Positions 8,979 to 17,496 are shown, counted from the stretch's first letter. The stretch is DNA of 64,000 bases from Acidobacteriota bacterium (GCA_018268935.1 JAFDVS010000019.1:1-64000); one strand, 5' to 3'. Notes: generated from the sequence alone by a model not told the origin. Numbers and translations are program-made.

Positions 8979-10111
8979 GCAATCTTCTCCCGCAGCCTGC
9001 GCGTTACTAACGCGAACACAATCGTTGCGTATGCCAGCAGGAACACCAGTTCCCACCCCAGAATCTCCAGCCCAACGCCTTTGAGAAAAATCCCCTTCGA
9101 TAGCGCTACAAAGTACCGCGCCGGAATGATGAAGCTGATCATCCGCGGCACCAGCGGCATGTTGTCGATGGAGTAAATGAACCCCGACAGCAGGAACGCC
9201 GGCAGGAAGCTGCTCAGCAGGCCCATTTGAAAGGCCATCAGTTGATTGCGCGTAATAGCGCTCAGCAGCAAGCCCCAGCACAGAGCGCCGAAGAGAAATA
9301 CTCCACCGCTGAGCATCAGTACCCAAACGCTGCCGCGCAGCGGAACACCGAAGATAAACACTCCGGCAAGCACCGCGGTCAGCATATCCACACCACCCAG
9401 CAGAAAGTAGGCCGATAGTTTCCCCAGCACCAGCTCCGACGGGCGCACGGGAGTGGAAAGCAATTCCTCCATCGTCCCGTTTTCCCATTCCCGCGCGATG
9501 GAGAGTGAGGTCACCATTGCCGCGATCATCATGATGATCACCGCGATCAGCCCCGGCACAATGTAATTCCGTGAGCGCAGCTCACTGTTGAACATGACAC
9601 GCAGTTGCGGCTCCACCGGCGGCTTCAATTCACCGGCGCCACTGCGCAACTGGTATTCCGTGCGCACTTCATTCGAATAGCCGGAGATCAACGCCCGCGC
9701 ATAGCCGAGTGCAATGCTCGCCGTATTCGAATCGCTGCCATCCAGCAGCAACTGCACCGAGGCTTGCCGCGCCCGTGTCAAATCTTCACCGAAACCCCGT
9801 TGGATGGTGAGCACGCCCATCACATCGCTGCGCAACAGCGGCGTTTCGGCCGGCGCATAAGAATCGACATAGCCCTGGATGGAGAACAACACCGAACCGC
9901 GGAAGCGGTCGATCAACGCGCGGCTCTGCGGCGACCGGTCGGAATCCTGAATGAGAATCGGAATCTGGTCCACGTCAAGCGAGAGCGCGTATCCGAACAG
10001 CACCAGCAGCAGCATCGGCAGCGCCAGCGACAAACCCAGGCTGAGCGGATCGCGCAGAATGTGGGTGATCTCTTTCCGGGCCATGGCTCGCGTGCGCCGC
10101 AGGGAAATCAT
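8975..10111 (-). CDS. ABC-2 type transporter permease (first of pair, YbhS-like)
   Basis: Integral membrane protein of 378 residues, related in plan to the next gene: MARKEITHILRDPLSLGLSL opens the first helix, a large periplasmic domain follows, and AREWENGTMEELLSTPVRPS precedes the helical core. The two permeases are expected to form a heterodimer. The start overlaps the preceding ATPase stop (ATGA), and its own stop overlaps the next permease. An alternative in-frame ATG lies at 10084. Confidence 0.9.
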   Translation of the reverse strand: MISLRRTRAMARKEITHILRDPLSLGLSLALPMLLLVLFGYALSLDVDQIPILIQDSDRSPQSRALIDRFRGSVLFSIQGYVDSYAPAETPLLRSDVMGVLTIQRGFGEDLTRARQASVQLLLDGSDSNTASIALGYARALISGYSNEVRTEYQLRSGAGELKPPVEPQLRVMFNSELRSRNYIVPGLIAVIIMMIAAMVTSLSIAREWENGTMEELLSTPVRPSELVLGKLSAYFLLGGVDMLTAVLAGVFIFGVPLRGSVWVLMLSGGVFLFGALCWGLLLSAITRNQLMAFQMGLLSSFLPAFLLSGFIYSIDNMPLVPRMISFIIPARYFVALSKGIFLKGVGLEILGWELVFLLAYATIVFALVTRRLREKIA

Positions 10112-10869
10112 TTGGCAAGCGCCTCCTCGCGCTCAATGAGTGAAACGAAGACGTCTTCCATCGTCGGCTCAGGCAGAGCATCGGTGCGCATCTGGTCCCG
10201 CAGGTCCGCGGGAGCGCCCAGGGCAATAATGCTGCCGCGATACATCAACGCCAGGCGATGGCAGTACTCCGCCTCTTCCATATAGTGCGTCGATACGAAT
10301 ACCGTCTGGCCGGCGTGCGAAAGGTCGTTGATCAGATCCCAAAAAGCGCGGCGGGCAATGGGATCGACACCGCTGGTCGGCTCGTCCAAAAAGATCACCG
10401 GAGGCTCATGCAGAATCGCACAGCCCAGCGCCAGCCGCTGCTTCCATCCCCCGGCCAGCAGCCGGGTCATCGTGTCGCGGCGGGCGGTGAGGCCGGCCAT
10501 TTCCAGCGCATACTCGATGCGCTGCTGCCGCTTTTCCGCCGCCACTCCGTACACGCCGCTGAAGAATTCCAGATTCTCTTCCACGGTGAGGTCGTCGTAA
10601 AGAGAAAATTTCTGCGACATGTAGCCGATATGCTGCTTCACGCTTTCCGGTTCCGTGGCCACCTGGAAACCCGCTACCGCAGCTTCCCCTGAAGTCGGCC
10701 CCAGAAGCCCGCACAGGATGCGAATGGTGGTCGACTTCCCCGCTCCGTTCGGGCCCAGGAAGCCGAAGATCTCGCCCTTGCCCACCGTCAGCGAAACATC
10801 GTTCACGGCAATGAAGTCGCCGAAGCGCTTCGTGAGGTGTTTCACCGTAACCGCCGCTTCACGCTGCAC
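10108..10869 (-). CDS. ABC transporter ATP-binding protein
   Basis: Nucleotide-binding subunit of 253 residues. Walker A is GPNGAGKSTT near residue 39, Walker B is VIFLDEPTSG, and the H-loop is FVSTHYMEEAE. The signature loop is degenerate: LAGGWKQRLALG stands where LSGGxxQ is usual. Together with the upstream ATPase it corresponds to the two halves of the fused E. coli YbhF, here as separate genes overlapping by 11 bases. The permeases follow directly. Confidence 0.92.
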   Translation of the reverse strand: MQREAAVTVKHLTKRFGDFIAVNDVSLTVGKGEIFGFLGPNGAGKSTTIRILCGLLGPTSGEAAVAGFQVATEPESVKQHIGYMSQKFSLYDDLTVEENLEFFSGVYGVAAEKRQQRIEYALEMAGLTARRDTMTRLLAGGWKQRLALGCAILHEPPVIFLDEPTSGVDPIARRAFWDLINDLSHAGQTVFVSTHYMEEAEYCHRLALMYRGSIIALGAPADLRDQMRTDALPEPTMEDVFVSLIEREEALAK

Positions 10870-11770
10870 GGGAAGCCTCCTTGCTCACCGTGGCGATGAA
10901 CACATCCTCGAGGGAGGGCAGCACGCGGCGGTACTCGGCGCCGGTTTGCCGCAGCACGTCTTCTGAGGCGCCGGGTTTCAGGAACACATGCAGTTTGCTG
11001 CCGGCCATTTCCACGTCCGCGATCTCCGGTCTCCGGCGCAACGTCTCGCGTATGGCGCGCACGTCTTCCGCGCGCAGTTCATAACAGGACTCAGGCAGCG
11101 ATTCCTTCAGATTCTTGGGCGTGTCCAGCAGGATCAGCTTGCCGCCATTCATCAAACCCACGCGGTCGCACAGCTCGGCCTCATCGAGATAGGCGGTGGT
11201 GACGAATACCGTCAGCCCCTCACCCACCAGATGGCGCAGGATTTTCCAGAAATCGCGGCGCGACACCGGATCCACTCCGTTCGTCGGCTCATCGAGGATC
11301 AGCACCTCAGGCCGGTGCAGCAGCGTACACATCAGGGCCAGCTTCTGCTTCATGCCTCCGGATAGCTTGCCCGCGTGGCGATCGCGGAAAGGCAACATGC
11401 GCGTCATTTCCAGCAATGATACGGCCAGTTTGTTGCGTTCCTCGCCGACAATGCCGAACAGGTCCGCGTAGAACAGCATGTTCTCCTGCACCGTGAGATC
11501 GGGGTACAGGCCGAACTTCTGCGCCATGTACCCAATGCGGTCTTTCACCGCTTCGGTTTCCTCTGTCACATCAAGCCCCGTCACGCGAACGGTGCCAGAA
11601 GTGGGATTCATCAACCCGCACACGATGCGCAGAGTGGTGGTTTTACCCGCGCCGTCGGGGCCGACGATACCGAAGATTTCGCCCTTCGCCACCGACAAAG
11701 ACAAGCCGTCCACGGCGGTGATGGGAGGAAACTGCTTGGTCAGCGAGGCGATCTCAATCATCGGCGTCAT
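10859..11770 (-). CDS. ABC transporter ATP-binding protein with C-terminal extension
   Basis: Nucleotide-binding subunit of 303 residues. Walker A is GPDGAGKTTT, the signature is LSGGMKQKL, and Walker B is VLILDEPTNG. After the ATPase core, about 70 residues form the extra C-terminal domain seen in drug-type ABC-2 ATPases. Both this and the next ATPase have D-loop and H-loop elements, so both sites may be active. The start overlaps the stop of the membrane fusion protein by four bases. Confidence 0.92.
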   Translation of the reverse strand: MTPMIEIASLTKQFPPITAVDGLSLSVAKGEIFGIVGPDGAGKTTTLRIVCGLMNPTSGTVRVTGLDVTEETEAVKDRIGYMAQKFGLYPDLTVQENMLFYADLFGIVGEERNKLAVSLLEMTRMLPFRDRHAGKLSGGMKQKLALMCTLLHRPEVLILDEPTNGVDPVSRRDFWKILRHLVGEGLTVFVTTAYLDEAELCDRVGLMNGGKLILLDTPKNLKESLPESCYELRAEDVRAIRETLRRRPEIADVEMAGSKLHVFLKPGASEDVLRQTGAEYRRVLPSLEDVFIATVSKEASRAA

Positions 11771-12942
11771 AGAACGATCTCCGCATCCACCGGCATGTTC
11801 GCCTTCAGTTCCTGATCCGGGTTGTCGACATCGATCTTGACGCGGTACACCAGCTTCACGCGTTCATCCTGCGTCTGGATCTGCTTCGGCGTGAACTCCG
11901 CCTCGCTGGCGATGAAGCTGATCTTGCCGCGATAGACTTTGCCGGGGAACGAATCCGTGGTGAGCTTCACTTCGGTACCGATCTTCACGCGGCCCAGGTC
12001 ACGCTCGCCGATATAGGCGCGAAGCCAGGGATGCCGCAAATCGCCGATGGTGGCCACCACGGCGCCCGCGGCTACTATCTCGCCGGCCTCGGCGGATTTC
12101 ACCATCACCACGCCATCGATGGGCGCGGCAACCACCGTGTCTTCCAGTTGCGCATCAATCACCGCCACACCCGCCTTCGCCCGTCCGATCTCCGCGCGGC
12201 GCACAGCCAGTTCCTGCTCGCGGCGTTTCAGTTCGATGCGATTCGTCTCCGAAAGGCGGATGGCCGCTTTGGCGCGCTCCACCTGGGCCCGAGCCTGGTC
12301 GATCACCTCTTTGCGCGGGCCTTCTTCGAGCAACCCCAGCCGCTCTTCGGCCTGCCGAGCGGACTGCGCCGTGCTTTCGTACTTCGAACGGAACTGTTCG
12401 TATTGGGCGGCGGAGATATCTTCGTTCTTGAACAAAGTTTGTGCCCGCTCCCAATCGCGTTTCGCCTGTTCGTGCCAGGTCTTCATGTCCGCAAGCTGGG
12501 CTTTCGCCGCCGCGATCTCCTGCGTGCGCGATCCGGCCAGCAACTCCGCCAGCCGCGCCTCCGCCGTACGAAGCTCAGCCTGCCGAAGCGCCAGGTCTCC
12601 ATCGATGGATTGCCGCTGAAACTCCACCGCCGTAATCATCTGCGCCAGTTGCGCGGTGGCGGAGTCGACCCCGGCAAGTTCCCGCGACTTCTGGCTCTCC
12701 ATGGTGAGCCGGTCGATGCGGGCGATCACGGCATCCTTCGTCACCGTGGAGCCTTCTTTCACGTTGAGCTCCACGATGCGCCCCGGCGCCTTGAACGCAA
12801 TGTCGACCTGCGTCATCTCCACGTTGCCCGAAAGGCGGATGACGTTCGATGTTTCTTTCTTCAGCCAGTTGGATCGAAGCAGCCAAGCGGCAATTGCCCC
12901 CACCACGATCAGCAACAAAACGATGCGAATGATTTTCTTCAT
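11767..12942 (-). CDS. HlyD-family membrane fusion protein (YbhG-like)
   Basis: Periplasmic adaptor of 391 residues that links the inner-membrane ABC pump to the outer-membrane TolC channel. MKKIIRIVLLLIVVGAIAAWLL is the N-terminal anchor. A biotinyl-lipoyl half motif (PGRIVELNVKEGSTV) precedes a long Ala/Glu/Gln/Arg-rich coiled coil (about residues 90-230), the second lipoyl half (VVAAPIDGVVMVKSAEAG) and a beta-barrel domain. Coiled coil length fits pairing with a TolC-type channel. Four-base overlaps on both sides place it firmly in the operon. Confidence 0.92.
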   Translation of the reverse strand: MKKIIRIVLLLIVVGAIAAWLLRSNWLKKETSNVIRLSGNVEMTQVDIAFKAPGRIVELNVKEGSTVTKDAVIARIDRLTMESQKSRELAGVDSATAQLAQMITAVEFQRQSIDGDLALRQAELRTAEARLAELLAGSRTQEIAAAKAQLADMKTWHEQAKRDWERAQTLFKNEDISAAQYEQFRSKYESTAQSARQAEERLGLLEEGPRKEVIDQARAQVERAKAAIRLSETNRIELKRREQELAVRRAEIGRAKAGVAVIDAQLEDTVVAAPIDGVVMVKSAEAGEIVAAGAVVATIGDLRHPWLRAYIGERDLGRVKIGTEVKLTTDSFPGKVYRGKISFIASEAEFTPKQIQTQDERVKLVYRVKIDVDNPDQELKANMPVDAEIVL

Positions 12943-14252
12943 GGCAAGTACCTTTCCACAACTCCCAGCGCAGAGCCCAGATCGAGCTTCGCCAGATTAT
13001 GCGCGAACAGTGCATTGACCCGAGTCTCACGCGCCCGGGTGAGACGCGTCTGGGCGTCGGTAATCTCCAGACTATTGGCCACGCCCGCCTTGTAGCGGCG
13101 CTCGGCTTGTTCCAACTCCTTCTGCGCCAGTTGCAGCGCTTCCTCCGCCGACTGCACCTGCGTTTCGGCCGACCGCAGACTGTCGAAGGCCAGGCGCAGT
13201 TCCAGTTCCAACTGCTGGCGCAGATCGCGTGTGTGAATCTCCTCGACGCGCAATTGCGAGCCCGATTCGGCGCGGCGCGCCTCACGGCGGCCTCCGTCAA
13301 AGATCGGGATGCGCACGCTGATGCCGACACTGCGCGTGGCGCGGGAATCGTTGACAGCGCCGCCAATCGCCCCGTAATCGGCGAAGGCCGCCGCCGAGGG
13401 CAGGCGTTCCCACGATGTGGCCTGATAGGAAAGCCGGGCGGTCTGTTCCCGCTGGCGCTGCGCCTTGTAGTCGGCACGATCCTTGAGAGCCAGTTCCGTG
13501 GCCTGCTCCATGCTCACCGGCTGGGGCACGGAGTACTCCAGTTTGTCGGTTAGTTCGAGTTTCGTTTCCAGCTTCAGATCCATCGCCCGCAGCAGTTGCA
13601 GGTGAGCGCGGTTGCGCTCGTTTTCGGCGACGGTGAGACGGCCTTTTTCGTTGGCCAGTTGCACAGCCGCGCGCGTCACTTCAATTCCTGTCCCGGTTCC
13701 CGCCTTGCGTTGCGAATCGGCCAGCTTCAGCAATGCCTCGGCCAGTTCCACGTTCGCCTTGGCCGAAGCCAGGTGCGCTTCGGCGCGCAGGGCCGCCAGG
13801 TAGGCTCGCGCCACCTGATCGGTCACCAGGTGCTTCGTCTGGTCGCGGTCCAGCTTCGAAGCCTCGCGCGCCGATTTCGCCGCCTGATAGCGCTTGATGG
13901 AGCTCAGGTCCAGCAGCGACTGCGTGGCGTTGGCGCGGGCATCGAAGATGGTGAACGGCCCGGCAAAGGTCGAGAAGTGAAAGCCGGGGATCGTGGGGAA
14001 ATCGATGCCAAAGGCGCGCAGGTTACGCGTCATGCTTTGGTAAGAGATGGACCCGTCTACGTGCGGCAACAGCGCCGCCCTCGCCTGGTTCTTCCTGGCC
14101 TCTGCCTGGACTATCGCCTCCTGGGCGATCTCCACCTTCGTGCTGCCCTCCGGGGCCAATGCGATTTCCAGCGATTTGCGCAGACTGAGCGGCAATGTCG
14201 TCTCCTGCGCCGGTAGCAATAGCGGGACCGCAAGTATGGCTAAGATGCGCAT
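12939..14252 (-). CDS. TolC-family outer membrane efflux protein
   Basis: Outer-membrane channel of 437 residues with a signal peptide (MRILAILAVPLLLPAQ). The two OEP repeats show the expected long amphipathic helices rich in Ala, Glu, Gln and Arg and the strand residues around SISYQSM and VGISVRIPIFDGG. GGAGG seven bases before the ATG at 14252 decides the start; the open frame continues further upstream but has no signal peptide there. It overlaps the TetR gene by 13 bases and the fusion protein by four. Confidence 0.9.
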   Translation of the reverse strand: MRILAILAVPLLLPAQETTLPLSLRKSLEIALAPEGSTKVEIAQEAIVQAEARKNQARAALLPHVDGSISYQSMTRNLRAFGIDFPTIPGFHFSTFAGPFTIFDARANATQSLLDLSSIKRYQAAKSAREASKLDRDQTKHLVTDQVARAYLAALRAEAHLASAKANVELAEALLKLADSQRKAGTGTGIEVTRAAVQLANEKGRLTVAENERNRAHLQLLRAMDLKLETKLELTDKLEYSVPQPVSMEQATELALKDRADYKAQRQREQTARLSYQATSWERLPSAAAFADYGAIGGAVNDSRATRSVGISVRIPIFDGGRREARRAESGSQLRVEEIHTRDLRQQLELELRLAFDSLRSAETQVQSAEEALQLAQKELEQAERRYKAGVANSLEITDAQTRLTRARETRVNALFAHNLAKLDLGSALGVVERYLP

Positions 14253-14899
14253 GCGGAATCCTCCGATGATGCCGGTGCTCTCAGCCCGGCAGCTGTGAAT
14301 TGAATCAACCATTGCAGGGTCTTCATGGAGACTGCCCCCTCCGTTTGCCCCTGCGAGAGCGCGTGCAGATTCTTCATCGATGCCATGGTGTTGGCAAGCG
14401 CTCCCACAACGAACTGCATTCGCAGAAAGAGCTCCTGCTCCGGCAGGTGCGGCAGGGCACGCCGGAAAGCCGCGTGAAAGCGGCGGAAAATTTCCTGGAA
14501 TTGGGCGGCGAACACGGCGCGCGATGTTTCCTTGGCATCCAGGTACAACAGGCGAACCATGAGGCGCGGAACGCATTCCCGCTCTGAGCCCACCTCAAAC
14601 AATGGGCGCATCAGGGCATCGAGAACGGGTTCCACCGCTGGTGCTCGCCCCGAATTCTCGTAGGCCGTCAGCAGTTCCAGCCGCCGCTCGTTCACCGGGC
14701 CGGCCCGGCGCGCGTAGACGGCCTGCAACAGCGCTTCCTTGGATTGGAAGTGGTAATTCACCGCGGCCAGGTTCACTTGGGCCGCAGCCGTGATCATGCG
14801 CAGGGAGGTGGCATCGAAGCCCTTTTCGGCAAAGAGCAACTCCGCGGCGTCGAGGATGCGGTTTTTGGTATCGGGCGATTGCTGATTTTGGTCTGTCAT
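14240..14899 (-). CDS. TetR-family transcriptional regulator (CecR/YbiH-like)
   Basis: Repressor of 219 residues. The N-terminal helix-turn-helix is clear: KNRILDAAELLFAEKGFDAT, then ITAAAQVNLAAVNYHFQSKE near residue 40. The C-terminal part resembles the CecR (YbiH) ligand domain. In E. coli CecR controls ybhGFSR, which has the same gene set as the operon here, so local control of the efflux pump is likely. The gene is first in that operon and probably represses its own promoter at 14933-14961. Confidence 0.88.
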   Translation of the reverse strand: MTDQNQQSPDTKNRILDAAELLFAEKGFDATSLRMITAAAQVNLAAVNYHFQSKEALLQAVYARRAGPVNERRLELLTAYENSGRAPAVEPVLDALMRPLFEVGSERECVPRLMVRLLYLDAKETSRAVFAAQFQEIFRRFHAAFRRALPHLPEQELFLRMQFVVGALANTMASMKNLHALSQGQTEGAVSMKTLQWLIQFTAAGLRAPASSEDSACAS

Positions 14900-14907
14900 T
14901 CTTTCGC

Positions 14908-14924
14908 TCGTTTCATTCGAACGA
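14908..14924. promoter_or_regulatory. Inverted repeat, candidate TetR operator
   Basis: TCGTTTCATTCGAACGA has outer arms TCGTT and AACGA that are reverse complements, and a TTCGAA core in part of the spacer. It lies between the predicted transcription start (near 14926) and the TetR ATG (14899), the usual place for an autorepressor site. The arms are only five bases, so the call is tentative. Confidence 0.35.
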
Positions 14925-14932
14925 CTGTTTTA

Positions 14933-14961
14933 ATCATACGTTAGTTTCCCTTGCTTCGCAA
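14933..14961 (-). promoter_or_regulatory. Sigma-70 promoter of the TetR/efflux operon
   Basis: On the minus strand TTGCGA (14956-14961), a 17-base spacer and TATGAT (14933-14938) form a good promoter. Transcription would start near 14926, about 27 bases before the TetR start codon. Confidence 0.6.
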
Positions 14962-15139
14962 CACCTTTTTTTCCTTTCCCCTGAATGCGCGAATCGATTT
15001 CAGCCCCCCACCAGTTTGAGGTGGACATTCCCTCGGTTTGGGCGTAGTCTGAGTTTGGTACTACATGTACTCCCCGATCGCTCTCTGATGGGGCTCTCCC
15101 CACCGGATTATCGTCTCCGGATCTCCCAGGAGGTTTAGC

Positions 15140-15523
15140 ATGGAAGGTCCAGTTCGGCGTTCGGCACTGCTCTGCCAATTAGATCCTTCGCTGCAAGCAG
15201 AGCTGCGAGTGGCTCTTTCTGATCCCCAGTTGGATATTTGCACCTACATTTGTAGCGAGATAAGCGAATGCCACAGAATCAATCGCTTGCATTCGCCAGA
15301 TATCCTCTTCTGCCCACCTTCCAAAGATCTGCCAAGGATCATTTCCTCGCTCCAACGGGACGTGCCCGTCATTGTGGTATCGCGCATCCCCGATACCCGT
15401 GAGTGGATCACCGCGATGGAAGCTGGCGCCAGCGATTACTGTGCGCCTCCGTTCGAATTCTCGCAACTTCGCTGGATGCTGAATGCGGCGGGACACGGCA
15501 GTGCCGTGCTTCGTGCCGGCTGA
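15140..15523 (+). CDS. Pseudo-receiver (response-regulator-like) single-domain protein
   Basis: A 127-residue protein preceded by AGGAGG. The order of predicted strands and helices follows a CheY-type receiver. The end, ITAMEAGASDYCAPPFEFSQL, closely matches the usual AGAxDYLxKPF region. The phosphoacceptor Asp expected at the end of strand 3 is missing: DILFCPPSKDLP stands there, and the conserved Lys before PF is replaced by Pro. The N-terminal acidic pair is also absent. It therefore cannot be phosphorylated in the normal way and may act by protein contacts. It stands alone, convergent with the ECF-linked gene at 15527. Confidence 0.6.
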   Translation: MEGPVRRSALLCQLDPSLQAELRVALSDPQLDICTYICSEISECHRINRLHSPDILFCPPSKDLPRIISSLQRDVPVIVVSRIPDTREWITAMEAGASDYCAPPFEFSQLRWMLNAAGHGSAVLRAG

Positions 15524-15526
15524 GCT

Positions 15527-15946
15527 TCACAAACCGCCTTGCGCGGCCTTTCGCCCAACCAGATAGTAAGCGATCCAAGCCACGATGCCGCCCGCAAAAT
15601 AGAGGCGTGCGGCCAGTGGTGCGTCTCTCCACAGGAAGAACACGACTTCGTTGTGCCGCACCACGATACTGAACGGCAGCAGACAGAGGAATAACCCGCA
15701 CCCAAAGAGGATCTTCCGCCATTTCCAGTACTTGCGTGTCCTCACCAGGAGCGCCATCGCTTCATCCCGGCCTTGTACTACAGCCGGAGCGCCCACGCGG
15801 GAGGCAGCCAGCAGCGCGGCAAACCGCTTGTTCTTTGCGGCATAATCCTCCACTACTATTTTCGTAGCTGGAGAGGCTTCTTCCGCCAGATACACGACCA
15901 GCAGATCGTTCATCACTTCCGCCGCCAACTCGTCGCGGATCTCCAT
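15527..15946 (-). CDS. Small membrane protein next to ECF sigma factor (possible anti-sigma)
   Basis: A 139-residue protein of unknown family. About 75 soluble residues at the N-terminus (MEIRDELAAEVMNDLLVVYL onward) are followed by two hydrophobic segments (about residues 78-98 and 108-130). It starts one base after the stop of the ECF sigma gene and must be co-expressed with it. A soluble N-terminus plus membrane segments in this position suggests an anti-sigma factor, but there is no His-Xaa3-Cys-Xaa2-Cys zinc motif, so this is inference from position only. Confidence 0.6.
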   Translation of the reverse strand: MEIRDELAAEVMNDLLVVYLAEEASPATKIVVEDYAAKNKRFAALLAASRVGAPAVVQGRDEAMALLVRTRKYWKWRKILFGCGLFLCLLPFSIVVRHNEVVFFLWRDAPLAARLYFAGGIVAWIAYYLVGRKAAQGGL

Positions 15947-15947
15947 T

Positions 15948-16424
15948 CTAATCTCCTTTTTCCATCGTTTCCGCCAGCAATACCCGCGCTCGATGGATGC
16001 GCGTCTTCACTACCGCCAAGGGAACCCCTAGCTCAGCCGCGATCTCGGCGTAACTGAGACCACCGGCCGCCCATAAAGCGAGCGGATCGCGGTACTTCGC
16101 CTCCAACCCCTGAAGCAATTCCCACAAACGTCGGACATGTGCCCGCGTTTCGGGATCGGCATCCGTCGAACGGGATGGAGCGGCATTATCCAGAGGAACC
16201 TGCCGCCGCCCCCTGCGCTTCCCGTCCACAAACAGGTTGCGGGCGATGGCCAGCAGGTACGATTTGGCAGTCCCTTCCCGCAGCGGAGCGCTGGTCCAGG
16301 CCCGGAAGAACGCCGTCGAGGTGATCTCTTCCGCCTCTTCCGGGTCGCCACAGAGCCACAACGCATAGCGAAACACGTCCTGGCGGTACGCCCGGTAGAT
16401 GGTTTCGAATGTGGTTGGCTCCAT
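15948..16424 (-). CDS. ECF-family RNA polymerase sigma factor
   Basis: Sigma-70 family member of 158 residues with regions 2 and 4 only. Region 2 is visible as YRAYRQDVFRYALWLCGDPE and AEEITSTAFFRAW. Region 4 has the helix-turn-helix LSYAEIAAELGVPLAVVKTR. I start it at the ATG 16424, since the additional upstream residues do not resemble region 2. The predicted membrane partner follows one base later. A possible ECF-type promoter lies just upstream at 16440-16469, compatible with self-activation. Confidence 0.88.
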   Translation of the reverse strand: MEPTTFETIYRAYRQDVFRYALWLCGDPEEAEEITSTAFFRAWTSAPLREGTAKSYLLAIARNLFVDGKRRGRRQVPLDNAAPSRSTDADPETRAHVRRLWELLQGLEAKYRDPLALWAAGGLSYAEIAAELGVPLAVVKTRIHRARVLLAETMEKGD

Positions 16425-16439
16425 GGCAGCGTCCCGGGC

Positions 16440-16469
16440 AGTATACGCCCGCAGCGGCATTCAGTTTCA
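16440..16469 (-). promoter_or_regulatory. Candidate ECF-type promoter upstream of the ECF sigma gene
   Basis: On the minus strand TGAAAC (16464-16469) is followed by 16 bases and CGTA (16444-16447), a layout close to many ECF-dependent promoters. The same place contains TATACT (16440-16445), which could also serve as a sigma-70 -10 box. The start codon is at 16424, leaving a leader of about 13 bases. Confidence 0.4.
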
Positions 16470-16491
16470 CGGCCTGCTGAATATTTTGAAA

Positions 16492-17496
16492 CTACAACTG
16501 AAGTTTGATCACTCTGGCTGATCGCGAACCGGGCTTGTCCTCGCCTCCCGCAATCACCAACCCGCCTTCCCACCTGGCAATGCCAGTCGTCACCAGCGAG
16601 ACCGGCATCATCCCCCATGTTATCCACCGATTTTCCATAGAATCATAGGCATACAGTTCGCGCCGGAAGCCGGGGTGGGCGGGATCAGACTCCTTGTCCG
16701 CCCACGCTCCGTCGTTGCCACCGAAAAGCACCGCCCTGCCCCGCACTTCCGCCGCCATGCCGCCTTGCAGAGGCACAGGCAAATCGGCAATCTTCTTCCA
16801 ACCCGCCTTCGGGTGGAAGGAATAGGCATCCTGTCGGAACAGCCGTTTCCCGCCACCGAAATCCGTCCCACCGCCGAAATAGAGCGTATCTCCTACAGCC
16901 GTCATTGCAGCCAGGAACCGCGGCGACCCCGGCCACGTATCCAGCTCCCGCCACTCCTCAGCCGGGTTCTTCAGGTTGAACGACCAGAACGTGCGGTAGG
17001 CCTGATTCGCCGCCGGGAAGCCATCGCCGCCGCTCGCCACGTACAGCCGGTCTCCCAGCACCGCGCCACACGTCCAGGCGGTAGGCAGCGGCATCCGGTG
17101 CAGTTCCTTGATCTTGATGCCCGGCCCACCCAACGACAGCTCGATCAGTTGCGAGCTGACGGAGCTGTCGGTCTGCCCGCCCACCAGCAGCAAGGCTCCC
17201 TTTACCGCAACTGCCGTCCCGTAGGCGAGCGGGCGCGGCAGCCGCCCCAGATTGCGCCAGCCCTTATCCCCGGGCCGCAAACCGTAAACCGCATCCGACC
17301 AGAATTTCTTCCCGCCAGTCCAGGGTTTTCCTTCCCACCACGTGCCGCCTGCCACAATCAGCATGCTGCCGATGGAGCCCACCATCTGGCCCGCCAGACC
17401 GCGTGGCAAAGCCGGCAGTTCGCTCCACACCAACTCTTCTGCTCCAGCCGTCAGCGCCGCGGCTCCGGCCAGAAACGATCTTCTCGTGGAACGCAT
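16492..17496 (-). CDS. Secreted Kelch-repeat beta-propeller protein (NanM/mutarotase-like)
   Basis: A 334-residue protein with a twin-arginine signal (RRSFLAGAAALTAG) and repeated Kelch motifs: blocks ending in VAGG, LVGG, VASGG, FGGG and FGG, each followed by a W or Y some residues later. The sequence plan resembles N-acetylneuraminate epimerase (NanM) and the cyclically permuted mutarotases. A sialidase gene occurs 8.7 kb away, which makes a sialic-acid role possible but not shown. It could equally be a structural or carbohydrate-binding propeller. It lies 67 bases upstream of the ECF gene on the same strand and is divergent from the DUF1080 gene. Confidence 0.72.
   Translation of the reverse strand: MRSTRRSFLAGAAALTAGAEELVWSELPALPRGLAGQMVGSIGSMLIVAGGTWWEGKPWTGGKKFWSDAVYGLRPGDKGWRNLGRLPRPLAYGTAVAVKGALLLVGGQTDSSVSSQLIELSLGGPGIKIKELHRMPLPTAWTCGAVLGDRLYVASGGDGFPAANQAYRTFWSFNLKNPAEEWRELDTWPGSPRFLAAMTAVGDTLYFGGGTDFGGGKRLFRQDAYSFHPKAGWKKIADLPVPLQGGMAAEVRGRAVLFGGNDGAWADKESDPAHPGFRRELYAYDSMENRWITWGMMPVSLVTTGIARWEGGLVIAGGEDKPGSRSARVIKLQL

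Noticed and set aside
8979..9488. Open upstream extension of the second permease to 553 residues
   Set aside because: It lies out of frame within the first permease gene, whose motifs are intact. MNWQ at 8978 with an ATGA overlap is the natural start.
16492..17496. Calling the Kelch protein NanM outright and linking it to the sialidase
   Set aside because: Propeller repeats alone do not fix the function, and the two genes are 8.7 kb apart with no shared operon.
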